NCBI GenBank assembly: GCA_028293305.1
Contig: JAQGPD010000166.1
Coordinates: 1 to 10,809, forward strand
DNA: 10,809 nucleotides
Origin: Verrucomicrobiales bacterium
Lineage (GTDB): Bacteria; Verrucomicrobiota; Verrucomicrobiia; Verrucomicrobiales; V1-33
Direction: 5' to 3'
Shown here: positions 1 through 6,959 of the stretch, one piece after another
How the letters are laid out: each line of letters begins with the position of its first letter
How positions within the stretch are numbered: position 1 is the first letter of the stretch
Program-made: the position numbers and the translations under genes
The notes under the pieces: model-generated
What the model was told of the DNA's origin: nothing
The model's database searches: none
What the model saw: only the letters and a program-made list of their open reading frames with translations

Positions 1-1
1 T

Positions 2-172
2 GTGATGAAGGACCCCGCGGACCGGATCCGGGTGGTGGAGGATGAGGCGGTGTTCGAGCGGGTGTCGCAATTGCCCGGCTTGGATGAGCCCGGAAATGCC
101 CATGTGGTCTGGAAAATGAGAAGGCCGCCTGCCGGTGGGAATTCCCTTGGCGCAGTGCCTCAAATCCGGTGA
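2..172 (+). CDS. 3' end of a probable GT-C membrane glycosyltransferase paralog (partial)
   Basis: An open frame enters from the left edge and stops at TGA 170-172; only its last 56 residues are present. Residues LPGLDEP are encoded at 71-91, preceded by a segment with E-D-x-A-x-F. The next gene carries the same LPGLDEP near its C-terminus, preceded by E-N-P-A-R-F. This places the fragment in the same family as the extracytoplasmic C-terminal domain of the downstream glycosyltransferase, making it a probable third member of a tandem array. The downstream ATG lies 8 bases beyond this stop, so the genes are probably co-transcribed. After the shared motif the sequence diverges into a short basic, glycine/proline-containing tail. 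The assignment rests on short similarity to a neighbour, so the family is likely rather than proven. No membrane segment falls in the visible part. Confidence 0.6.
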   Translation: MMKDPADRIRVVEDEAVFERVSQLPGLDEPGNAHVVWKMRRPPAGGNSLGAVPQIR

Positions 173-180
173 GTTGCGTC

Positions 181-2112
181 ATGACTGATTTTCCCGCCGC
201 TCCTTCCCGTGGATTGTTCCGGACCCGCTGCGCCCTCGGTGCGGCCTGGGTGGCGACGGTGATTTTCCTGGTGCTGAACCGCGGCTCGCGTGACCTGCCC
301 GGCCGCTGGTGGCAGGGGGAAAAAATGAAGCTGGAGGTGCTGGTCCCCGGCTGTTGGTGGTGGGCGGCGCTGGCGGTTTCCGTGATGCTGGCGGGGCTGT
401 TCCTGACAAGCCATTGGTGGGCGAAAACCTGGCAGGCGGTCCGCCCGGCGGAACTGCCGCGGATGCCCCGGTGGTTCGTGATTTCGCTCGCGGGCGTCAT
501 GCTGGCGGGCGCGGCTCTGCGGGCGCCGCGCCTGGGCCTGAGCCTTTACAATGACGAGGCCCACACTTTCCGCGCGCACCTTGCCGGCGAGATCCCGAAG
601 GCATCGCTGGGCGACCCGACGAAGTTCCGCGCGCTTTCCTGGTGGTCCACTCTTTTTGAAAACCGCGTGGGCAATAACAGCCTGCCCTTCGCGCTGCTCT
701 CCCGCACCAGCTATGACGCGTGGCGCGGCCTCAGCGGCGCGCCGGCCGGGCGGGTGAACGAAACCGCGCTGCGTCTGCCGGTTTTTCTGTGCGGCGTGCT
801 GTCGATCGGCGCCCTGGCCCTGCTGGGCCGCCGACTGGCGGGTCCGGGCGCGGGCCTCGCGGCGGGAGTCCTCGCGGCGCTGCATCCCTGGCATATGCGC
901 TACAGCGTGGAGGCTCGGAGTTACGGCGTGCTCATGTTGGCGCTGCCCCTGATTTTTCTAATGCTGGACCGCGCGCTGCGGTCGGGCCGGTGGCGGGACT
1001 GGACGGGCTTCGGCGTGGTGATGGGCCTTTCCGTGGCGGTCTGGCTGGGGACCGCGCATATGATGATCGCGCTTTACGGAATGTTGTTATTGCTGGCCTT
1101 GTCGCCCGCGCTGAAAGGGCGGCGGCTCGATTTATTATTGCCCGCGGCGGTCGCGGGTTCCCTGGCGCTGGGGCTGTATCTGCTGATCAATCTTCCGCTG
1201 CATCTCCAGCTGTCCAAAGTCCTGCAGGATCCGCTCTTTTTCAAAAGCCCGCGGCCTTTCCCCCTCACCTGGTTTCAGGATGTGGGATCGTTTCTGGCCC
1301 TGGGCATTCCCGGCCTGCCCGTCGATCCCGGGAACACGCCGCAGTCCGATTTCTCCACGCTGTTTTCCAACTCCGGCCTGTGGGGCGGCGTGCTGGGCGC
1401 CGCCTTGGTGCTGCTGCTGATGGGCCTCGCGGCGGGAGCCTGGAAATTCGTCAGAGCCGGGGGCTTGGGCATGGTTTTGACCGGTGCGTTTGCGGGAGCC
1501 GCCCTGCTGACCTGGGCTTATTGCACGGCGAAAGGCGTGGTGTTTTTAAAGTGGTATGCGATTTTCCTCCTGCCAGGATTGCTCGTCGTGATTGGAACCG
1601 GCTGGCACGCCCTGCTCGGCGGCGGACGCCGAAAAGCCTGGGGCTGGATCCCGGTCCTGACTCTGCTCATCCTGGCCTGGACGCCCGGCCTCAGGGACTA
1701 TCTGGGCACCGGCCGGGAAAATCTCCGGGGAGCCGTGGAGACCGCCCGGCGGACGTCCTATCCGGATTCCCTGACAAATCCAAATAACACTCTTTACGCC
1801 ATCACCTGGTCGGAAAGCCCCATCTATGATCCCACCGCCATCACTCTGAAAAACGCCGCCGGACTCGAGGAATTGGCCGTCCGCGCGGAACGTGAAAAAC
1901 GCGACCTGTTCGTCGCCCACGGCCACCGCTCCCAAGCCCGCGACACCGCCGGTGATGTCCTCGGAATTTTGGAAAACCCCGCCCGCTTCCGCCTCGCCGC
2001 CATCCTTCCCGGCCTGGACGAGCCATCCTTCACCCACTACGTCTATCAATTGATCCCAACCACTCCCCCCGCGCCCGCCCCCGCTCCGGGTCCGGCCCCA
2101 CCGCCACCCTGA
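181..2112 (+). CDS. GT-C fold membrane glycosyltransferase (PMT/ArnT-like, GT39-type)
   Basis: A 643-residue polytopic membrane protein. The canonical first helix (about residues 98-114) leads into an extracytoplasmic loop with YNDEAHTFR; D125/E126 match the acidic catalytic pair of PMT/ArnT-type enzymes that use polyprenyl-phosphate sugars. HPWHMRYSVEARSYG at 235-249 is the other family hallmark. Many further hydrophobic helices run to about 500. A soluble tail of about 120 residues follows, starting with an ENLRGAVETAR segment of the kind seen in this superfamily, and ending in LPGLDEP and an 18-residue Pro/Ala tail. Two extra helices (about 18-33 and 59-76) precede the core and recur in the next gene. 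I chose ATG 181 because GGTGAG lies 7 bases upstream. A GTG at 169, overlapping the previous stop, would add four residues. The acceptor and sugar are unknown; no lipid-carrier or polymer gene is adjacent. Confidence 0.85.
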   Translation: MTDFPAAPSRGLFRTRCALGAAWVATVIFLVLNRGSRDLPGRWWQGEKMKLEVLVPGCWWWAALAVSVMLAGLFLTSHWWAKTWQAVRPAELPRMPRWFVISLAGVMLAGAALRAPRLGLSLYNDEAHTFRAHLAGEIPKASLGDPTKFRALSWWSTLFENRVGNNSLPFALLSRTSYDAWRGLSGAPAGRVNETALRLPVFLCGVLSIGALALLGRRLAGPGAGLAAGVLAALHPWHMRYSVEARSYGVLMLALPLIFLMLDRALRSGRWRDWTGFGVVMGLSVAVWLGTAHMMIALYGMLLLLALSPALKGRRLDLLLPAAVAGSLALGLYLLINLPLHLQLSKVLQDPLFFKSPRPFPLTWFQDVGSFLALGIPGLPVDPGNTPQSDFSTLFSNSGLWGGVLGAALVLLLMGLAAGAWKFVRAGGLGMVLTGAFAGAALLTWAYCTAKGVVFLKWYAIFLLPGLLVVIGTGWHALLGGGRRKAWGWIPVLTLLILAWTPGLRDYLGTGRENLRGAVETARRTSYPDSLTNPNNTLYAITWSESPIYDPTAITLKNAAGLEELAVRAEREKRDLFVAHGHRSQARDTAGDVLGILENPARFRLAAILPGLDEPSFTHYVYQLIPTTPPAPAPAPGPAPPPP

Positions 2113-2167
2113 CACTTTTCCGCAAACCCCGGAACGGCCCCCCCGACGTCCCACCAGAGACCCGACC

Positions 2168-3949
2168 ATGGCCACACTTTCCGCGTCTTCACGACCCGAT
2201 TCCACCTTCGGCTACAAGCCAACCGTTCCTCCCCCAACACCTGATTCCAGCGGAAAGCGACGCCGCCTTGTCCGACTGGCTCTAACAGCCGGCATGGCGG
2301 TCCTGGGCGTCGTCCTGGCCTGCGCGGAAAAACCCTGGGCCGGGCCGGGCGCGCGTCACCTGGCGAAAGGCCGGGCCTTGAGGTTTGAGGAAATCGTGGA
2401 CATCCAACTGTGGTGGGCGGGGCTGTCCGTCTTCATCGGCCTGGGGCTGATGCTGGCGCTGAGCGGCTGGTGGATGAAGGCCGCGCGGGTGGGACTGCCG
2501 GAACCGGGCATCGGCCTGGCCGCTCCTCTGCGCAACGCCAAACCCTGGACCAGGCCCCATTCCTGGGCCCTGGCCGGCATTTTGTTATTGGGCCTGGCAT
2601 TCCGGCTTCCCCGCATGGACCGGTTCATGGAGCGCGATGAGCAGGACACGGTGCGGCGCAGCATGATCGGCTATGTCCCACTTGATAGGGAGGGAAAACC
2701 GGAGGGTCCGCCCGTGGTCCATCCCTGGAGCATGACGGTCTGGGAATGCGCCCAATCCAACAATCCCTTTTTGTTCAGCATCGCCGCCCGCGTCACCGCC
2801 CGGACCTGGCAATTCCTCAGCGGCGCGCCGCCATGGAGCGTCTCCCTGCGCGCCCTGCGGCTGCCCTCCCTGATTGCCGGACTGCTGGGGCTGGCCGCAT
2901 TGGTGCGTTTGGGGAAAATGTCAGGCGATCCCCATCTCGGCCTGGTCGCCGGATTGCTGGCGGCCGTGCATCCCATGCATGTGGAATACTCCACCCAGGC
3001 CCGCGGCTATGGCATGGTTTTGCTCTTCGTCCCCCTCGCCATGGCCGCCATCTGGCAGGGCCTGCGCACCGGCCGCTGGAGCGCCTGGTGGGCCGGCGCC
3101 GCCGCGCTGCTGGGCCTGCTTTCCGCCAATCCCGGCAGCATCTACGCCGCCGTTTGCCTTGGGGTTTTCCTGACGATTTTCATCCTCGCCAAATGGCGCA
3201 GCCACCCGGAAACCGCGCCGCTTTCCCTCGCCCGATGGTTCATCGCCAGCGGCACCGCCGGCCTGATCTATCTTCCTCTCATCCTCCCCGCCCTGCCCCA
3301 GGCCATCGCTTTTCTCAAAACCATGAAGGGCTCGCTCGATGGACTCTGGGTGCTCATGACCTGGAGCCAATACGGCGCCGGCATTTGTTATCCCCCCATG
3401 GAAATCACCCAGCCCTGGGCGCAGTCCGGCAAAGACGCCATGGATTTTTTACGTCAGGGTTATTTCTCCACCGAGCCTGTCCTGGCAATCTTTCTCGCCA
3501 TCGCCATCCCCTGGGCCCTCTGGCGCGGCATCCGGTGGTGGCGCGGACAATCCGGTTTCGGTCCGCTGCTGGCCGCCTCCATCGCCGCTCCCCTGGCCGC
3601 CTGGCTCATGCACCGCGGACCGGACACACCGTTTCTTTTTCATTGGTATCTCATCTACTCGCTGCCGCCGCTCCTCCTTCTCATCGCCGCCGCCCTGCGC
3701 GAAGCCGGTGGAAAATGCGCCACTATAACCAACCGCCCCTGGACCGCCGCCCTCCCGGTTTTGCTATACCTAACCGTTTTCCTCGCCATCAACCGCCCCG
3801 GCCCCGGCCGCATTTTCTGGTGGGGCCATCAATCCACCGGCGCGGAAATCTACAACCGCGGCAAATACGAATGGACCACCCTGACCAACGGCATCACCTA
3901 CCGCAAACTCCTCCCCGGCAAATCCGAAAAAAAATCCAGCGATCATTAG
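2168..3949 (+). CDS. GT-C fold membrane glycosyltransferase paralog with short C-terminus
   Basis: A 593-residue polytopic membrane protein, clearly paralogous to the gene before it. Both have two extra N-terminal helices (here about 36-52 and 81-98), a shared SNN/GNN...LSGAP stretch, an ALRLP helix start and the HPxHxxYSxxARxYG motif (here 268-282). The first-loop acidic pair is present as RDEQDT (D157/E158), so catalysis is plausible. Differences are a Q where the paralog has E in the ExR part of the second motif, a longer first loop with a GKPEGPP stretch, and a much shorter C-terminus. The approximately 120-residue extracytoplasmic tail ending in LPGLDEP is absent; about 50 mostly polar residues follow the last helix instead. 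The first 35 residues are a Ser/Pro-rich cytoplasmic segment ending in a basic KRRR patch. It lies 55 bases after the previous gene, consistent with one operon. No clear ribosome binding site is seen. Substrate unknown. Confidence 0.85.
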   Translation: MATLSASSRPDSTFGYKPTVPPPTPDSSGKRRRLVRLALTAGMAVLGVVLACAEKPWAGPGARHLAKGRALRFEEIVDIQLWWAGLSVFIGLGLMLALSGWWMKAARVGLPEPGIGLAAPLRNAKPWTRPHSWALAGILLLGLAFRLPRMDRFMERDEQDTVRRSMIGYVPLDREGKPEGPPVVHPWSMTVWECAQSNNPFLFSIAARVTARTWQFLSGAPPWSVSLRALRLPSLIAGLLGLAALVRLGKMSGDPHLGLVAGLLAAVHPMHVEYSTQARGYGMVLLFVPLAMAAIWQGLRTGRWSAWWAGAAALLGLLSANPGSIYAAVCLGVFLTIFILAKWRSHPETAPLSLARWFIASGTAGLIYLPLILPALPQAIAFLKTMKGSLDGLWVLMTWSQYGAGICYPPMEITQPWAQSGKDAMDFLRQGYFSTEPVLAIFLAIAIPWALWRGIRWWRGQSGFGPLLAASIAAPLAAWLMHRGPDTPFLFHWYLIYSLPPLLLLIAAALREAGGKCATITNRPWTAALPVLLYLTVFLAINRPGPGRIFWWGHQSTGAEIYNRGKYEWTTLTNGITYRKLLPGKSEKKSSDH

Positions 3950-3982
3950 AGCATTTTAAATAATGACGTAGCCAGCGTCCGA

Positions 3983-4136
3983 CCCCGGAGGGGTTAAATC
4001 TTTATAGCCATAGTCACCCGTTAAATTTTAGCTCCGGAGGAGCGACATCTGGTTTCATCGGGAAAGAATAGGCCGCTCCTCCGGAGCTCGGTCATTTTTC
4101 GCATGTCCGTGGCTATAAAGATTCCGGCCCCCCGGG
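3983..4136. repeat. Nested palindromic REP/MITE-like element
   Basis: Two perfect inverted repeats are nested. The outer arms are AATCTTTATAGCCA at 3997-4010 and its exact complement at 4110-4123 (14 bp). The inner arms are AGCTCCGGAGGAGCG at 4030-4044 and its exact complement at 4074-4088 (15 bp), with a 29-base loop. Outside the outer arms are GC-rich flanks, CCCCGGAGGGG at 3983-3993 and CCGGCCCCCCGGG at 4124-4136, which pair partly. Each inner arm itself contains the palindrome CTCCGGAG. The whole could fold into a long branched cruciform. No transposase or open frame lies inside, so it resembles a non-autonomous REP-type or miniature element. Confidence 0.8.
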
Positions 4137-4265
4137 CCTGATATTGCGGAGGCCTGGCGGCTACGGCAGTATTTAAACTGCCCTAAGTCCCGGACCTGAT
4201 CCCCGACCCGGACCCGGCGCCTGGCTCCTCGCAAGCGCGGGCGGCCTTCCGATTCCAAGGAAACA

Positions 4266-4294
4266 TTGACCCTCCTCGGTGCGGCTCTTATTCT
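4266..4294 (+). promoter_or_regulatory. Putative sigma70-type promoter for the LysR-type gene
   Basis: TTGACC (4266-4271) and TATTCT (4289-4294) are separated by exactly 17 bases. These are close to the -35 and -10 consensus (five and four of six matches). A start of transcription about 7 bases downstream would fall at 4301-4303, on or next to the ATG at 4303, implying a leaderless mRNA. An imperfect operator-like pair, ATTC at 4290-4293 and GAAT at 4305-4308, spans the same site and could allow autoregulation. Only one such match was judged, so it may be chance. Confidence 0.4.
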
Positions 4295-4302
4295 GGGGCT
4301 TC

Positions 4303-5193
4303 ATGAATGTCCACCACCTCGAGTTGTTTTATTATGTCGCGCGGCACGGCGGCGTGAGCGCGGCCGCCCGGCACATGCCCTACGGCATCCAACAACCCGC
4401 CGTCAGCGCGCAGATCATTCAGCTGGAGGACTCGCTGGGCACCACGCTGTTCCACCGCCGGCCGTTTTCCCTGACAAAAAGCGGCACGGACCTTTACGCT
4501 CATCTGCGCCCGTTTTTCGAAGGCCTGCCGGAGGTCGCCGCCAAACTCACCGGCAACCAGCCCGTGCACCTCCGCATCGGCGCGCCGGAAACCGTCCAAC
4601 GCGACTACATGCCGCGCATTCTGAACCGCCTGAAAAAACGTTTCCCCCGCCTGCGCTTCACGCTTTCCACGGGCCGCGCCGACTGGATGGAGCAGGCGCT
4701 TCTGAACCAGGATATTGATATTGGCCTGGGCTCGCTCATCGGCAAACGGCTCACGGGCGTCCGCGAGCAGGAGCTGCTCAAAGTCGGCATGTCCCTGCTG
4801 GTTCCGGAAAAAAGTGGTTATACCAAAGTGGAATCCTTCTGGGAACGCGACCGGATCGACCTCCCGCTCATCGCCCTGTCGGAGGACGAGCCGGTGTGCC
4901 GACTCTTCCAGGCGGAGCTGGCCAAGCGGAAAGTGGAATGGTTCCCCAGCCTGGAGGTGCCGAACCAGGAGTTGATAGGACATTATGTTTCCCAGGGTTT
5001 CGGGGCCGGCCTCATCCTGTCCGCCAATCCCTCCGCGGGGGCTCCGGCGGGCACGCGCCGGCTTTTCCTGACAGGTTTTCCGGTCATTCCCTACGGCGCG
5101 CTGTGGCTGGGAAATGCGAATGAACTCCAGCTCGCCTTCATCGAGGAGGCCGGTGCCGAGGCCGCGAATGCCGCATCCAGCCGCAAAGCCTGA
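4303..5193 (+). CDS. LysR-type transcriptional regulator
   Basis: A 296-residue protein of normal LysR length. The N-terminal winged helix-turn-helix begins at once: MNVHHLELFYYVARHGGVS, then AA-R (about 20-23), QPAVSAQIIQLEDSLGTTLF (31-50) and the FSLTKSG wing (55-61). All are typical of the family. From about residue 90 a periplasmic-binding-like effector domain follows (RIGAPETVQRDYMP, later FWERDRIDLPLIAL and GHYVSQGFGAGL). The last 20 residues are Ala/Glu-rich. I chose ATG 4303 because the family starts here; an in-frame GTG at 4279 would add eight untypical residues and lies between the putative promoter boxes. It is convergent with the glycosylase gene, with 11 bases between the stops. 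The gene upstream is in the same direction, so there is no divergent partner to suggest a target. Effector and regulon are unknown. Confidence 0.93.
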   Translation: MNVHHLELFYYVARHGGVSAAARHMPYGIQQPAVSAQIIQLEDSLGTTLFHRRPFSLTKSGTDLYAHLRPFFEGLPEVAAKLTGNQPVHLRIGAPETVQRDYMPRILNRLKKRFPRLRFTLSTGRADWMEQALLNQDIDIGLGSLIGKRLTGVREQELLKVGMSLLVPEKSGYTKVESFWERDRIDLPLIALSEDEPVCRLFQAELAKRKVEWFPSLEVPNQELIGHYVSQGFGAGLILSANPSAGAPAGTRRLFLTGFPVIPYGALWLGNANELQLAFIEEAGAEAANAASSRKA

Positions 5194-5204
5194 CAAGACT
5201 TTTT

Positions 5205-5813
5205 TCAAGCCTCCCCATCCAGACTGGGCCCGCGCACGCTGATCCACGGGCTGCCTTTTTCCATGAATCGCCATGGCAGATCCACGGCTTTGGTGATGCC
5301 GATCCTGGGTCCGGTCACGATCAGCGCGCCGTCACCCGCAACCCTGTCCTGACAGAATTGCCCATTGGTCAGGTCCGCGCCATGATCCGCCCCCGTGAGC
5401 CCCAGCGCCTGCCCCAGCTTTCCAGGCCCCGAGCACAAATCCCGCAGGGCCTCGCGCCGCCGCCGCTCTTGCATGACCGGGATGCCAAACCGCGGCTCCA
5501 GGGCCCGGATCAGCAGTATCCCGTCCCGCGCCAGCACATTCAGCATCCAATGTATGCCGTAATTCAAATACACATAAGCCGTGCCGGGAACATTTTCCTC
5601 ACAAAAAATCCGGCTGCTTTTCCGGGTCGCCGTATGACAGGCCGCATCCCCCTCGATCGCATACGCCTCCACCTCCACAATCCGCCCGCCACAACCAGCC
5701 CACACGATTTGCACGCCTATCAAGTCGCGCGCGACCGTCAGGAAGTGCCGGTCAAAGAAGCTGAATCCACAAATGGCTGCCTCGGATAAATTGTGGGGGG
5801 TGGGATTTTCCAT
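5205..5813 (-). CDS. mpg: DNA-3-methyladenine glycosylase (AAG/Mpg family)
   Basis: A 202-residue protein of the monofunctional alkyladenine glycosylase fold. The family removes 3-methyladenine, hypoxanthine and related damaged bases from DNA in base excision repair. Landmarks in order: FFDRHFLTVARDLIG (19-33), RIVEVEAY (44-51), GDAACH (55-60), PGTAYVYLNYGIHWMLNVL (76-94), LLIRALEP (100-107) and CSGPGKLGQALGL (128-139). By alignment with the human enzyme, E49 is the catalytic glutamate, and Y51, H60 and Y82 match base-pocket residues Y127, H136 and Y159. The loop between H60 and P76 (TATRKSSRIFCEENV) departs from the usual GxTxRN-type sequence and is one residue shorter. I chose ATG 5813; a TTG at 5852 would add 13 residues with no family support. 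It is last in a probable three-gene - strand run, 75 bases after the small membrane protein gene. No ribosome binding site is visible. Confidence 0.93.
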   Translation of the reverse strand: MENPTPHNLSEAAICGFSFFDRHFLTVARDLIGVQIVWAGCGGRIVEVEAYAIEGDAACHTATRKSSRIFCEENVPGTAYVYLNYGIHWMLNVLARDGILLIRALEPRFGIPVMQERRRREALRDLCSGPGKLGQALGLTGADHGADLTNGQFCQDRVAGDGALIVTGPRIGITKAVDLPWRFMEKGSPWISVRGPSLDGEA

Positions 5814-5825
5814 TCTACTGGAGGA

Positions 5826-5837
5826 GGTCTTCAGACC
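5826..5837. repeat. Short inverted repeat GGTCT-TC-AGACC
   Basis: A perfect 5-bp inverted repeat with a 2-base spacer sits in the 75-base gap just ahead of the glycosylase gene. It is embedded in GAGGAGGTCTTCAGACCGC-type sequence that looks like a dispersed intergenic repeat rather than an operator. That interpretation is an impression from this one copy. It could also form a small hairpin in the leader of the glycosylase mRNA. Confidence 0.35.
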
Positions 5838-5888
5838 GCTTTTAACCTTCAAGGCGGGCGGCCGTTCAGGGATTGGAAAGTAGCTATT

Positions 5889-6263
5889 TCAAGGATTCAC
5901 CCGGATCCTCCATCCGGAAGATTTAGCGTCGCTTTCCCATACCACTCGGCGATAACCAGTGTCGAAAGCGTCCTCGGAGGGATGCCACACCCTACTGTCG
6001 AGCGCCCACAGCGGAGTAAAAAGCCACTGCCATGTCTTTTTGAATTTGCTGCGGTGATCCGGAAAACCTTTGGGGCACCAGATATGCCATTTCACATGGT
6101 TCGCGCCATCCAGTTTTCCAAAACCAAATACGGAGGGAATGTAGGTGCCACTGATCGACAGGGTCCAATAAGTAAATACATAGAGCCCCAGCACCAAACA
6201 GATAACCCGAACCCGTGCCCGGGGTTTTAGCTCCCCGGGCAGGGCCTGGGAGGTGTCGGTCAC
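5889..6263 (-). CDS. Small membrane-anchored protein of unknown function
   Basis: About 124 residues. One hydrophobic segment (about residues 18-38, VRVICLVLGLYVFTYW and following) is preceded by a basic patch KPRARVR, so it is an uncleaved anchor or signal with the rest outside. The remainder is compact and rich in Trp, Tyr and Phe (VKWHIWCPKGF, KTWQWLFTPLWALDSRVWHPSE), which argues for a real folded protein rather than a shadow frame. It follows the GYF-PH gene by 17 bases on the same strand. The start is uncertain: no ATG is in frame after the upstream gene ends. GTG at 6263 is the best candidate, without a ribosome binding site. The frame also runs back into the GYF-PH gene, so translational coupling is possible. 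I recall similar hypothetical proteins with SGxYxP...GVKWYxWxPxGF patterns in Verrucomicrobiota and Planctomycetota, but assign no function. Confidence 0.6.
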   Translation of the reverse strand: MTDTSQALPGELKPRARVRVICLVLGLYVFTYWTLSISGTYIPSVFGFGKLDGANHVKWHIWCPKGFPDHRSKFKKTWQWLFTPLWALDSRVWHPSEDAFDTGYRRVVWESDAKSSGWRIRVNP

Positions 6264-6280
6264 GACCAGATGACTGAAAA

Positions 6281-6814
6281 CTACGCCCGCATTTCCTGGG
6301 AAAGCTGACACACTTTCTCCAGCTGCGGTTTGGGCAGGTCGTCGATCTGGATGATGTGGTCGTTCCGGTCGAGGACGGAGAAGGTGGTGCCCATGAGGCC
6401 TTCCTTCATTTCCACGCTGATGATGTCTTTCCACTGGTGGTCCTCCACGCGGCTGCCACCGAGGCTTTGGCGGATGAGGATGAGGCGCTCGTTGGTGACG
6501 ACCACGCAGTCCGGCTTGGTTTTCATCAACTTGCGCTTTTGATGGGCGATGTAGAAAATCTGCTCATGGCTGCTGATGAGCTGGGTCACCTGTTGATAGA
6601 CCTCGGCGACGACGTCGGATTCCTGGCCTTCATCCATGAAATGCAGGAGCGCTTCCTCGACTTCGAACACCTCGTCCAAGGGCTTCCACTCGCCGAGACC
6701 TTCATAATACACAAGGTCGCGCCGGTTGAGTTGTCCTTCATTCAGAAGTGATAGCAATTGCTCTTCATCGAAGGGGCCGTGTTGTTCGTTTTCTTTGGAG
6801 ACGAAGATTTCCAT
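6281..6814 (-). CDS. GYF-domain plus bacterial PH-domain protein
   Basis: A 177-residue soluble protein. Residues 1-50 match a GYF_2-type domain: an aromatic start (MEIFVSKENEQHGPFDEEQL), then a short leucine-rich helix, DLVYYEGLGEWKPLDEVF, with GPF and the W-x-P ending typical of that fold. Residues 51-80 form an acidic helical linker (EVEEALLHFMDEG). Residues 84-175 look like a bacterial PH-like domain: EQIFYIAHQKRK, then CVVVTNERLILIRQ, HQWKDIISVEMKEG, TTFSVLDRNDHIIQIDDLPK and a final helix. In bacteria such domains are thought to bind peptides and to act as membrane-proximal scaffolds. No membrane helix or signal peptide is present, so it is probably cytoplasmic. It heads the - strand run that includes a small membrane protein and the DNA glycosylase. 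The ATG at 6814 starts the GYF fold directly. No Shine-Dalgarno sequence precedes it. Confidence 0.82.
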   Translation of the reverse strand: MEIFVSKENEQHGPFDEEQLLSLLNEGQLNRRDLVYYEGLGEWKPLDEVFEVEEALLHFMDEGQESDVVAEVYQQVTQLISSHEQIFYIAHQKRKLMKTKPDCVVVTNERLILIRQSLGGSRVEDHQWKDIISVEMKEGLMGTTFSVLDRNDHIIQIDDLPKPQLEKVCQLSQEMRA

Positions 6815-6959
6815 GGGAGTGGCTTCGGGTGGGGGGTGGATGGTAATTACAATGTCAACTTAATGGAATGGACGACAAGAAGCGAGAAAAAGTTGCGTGC
6901 TTCCAATAAAAATCAGGGATTTCCCGGGAATTTGCAACTAGCCTCGCGCCCTTTTCCTC

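Larger units (their letters stand above)
3950..4302. other. 353-base intergenic region with palindromic element and promoter
   Basis: No convincing coding sequence lies in this gap between the last membrane glycosyltransferase gene and the LysR-type gene. The left half is occupied by a nested inverted-repeat element (3983-4136). A separate small hairpin, GGCAGT/ACTGCC around ATTTAA, lies at 4165-4182. A probable promoter for the LysR-type gene lies at its right end. The bases 4190-4250 are rich in CCCGGACC-like words without clear structure. No run of T follows either hairpin on the + strand, so an intrinsic terminator for the upstream operon is not evident. Confidence 0.7.

Noticed and set aside
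720..1787. A 355-residue + strand frame overlapping the first complete glycosyltransferase.
   Set aside because: It is Arg/Ala/Gly-rich low-complexity sequence in the shadow of a recognised gene.
2746..3963. A 405-residue + strand frame overlapping the second membrane glycosyltransferase.
   Set aside because: Its translation is Arg/Pro/His-rich with no hydrophobic helices, while the overlapping frame has clear family motifs.
6853..6858. A perfect TTGACA on the - strand ahead of the GYF-PH gene.
   Set aside because: No reasonable -10 element lies 16-18 bases downstream, where the sequence is a C-rich run.
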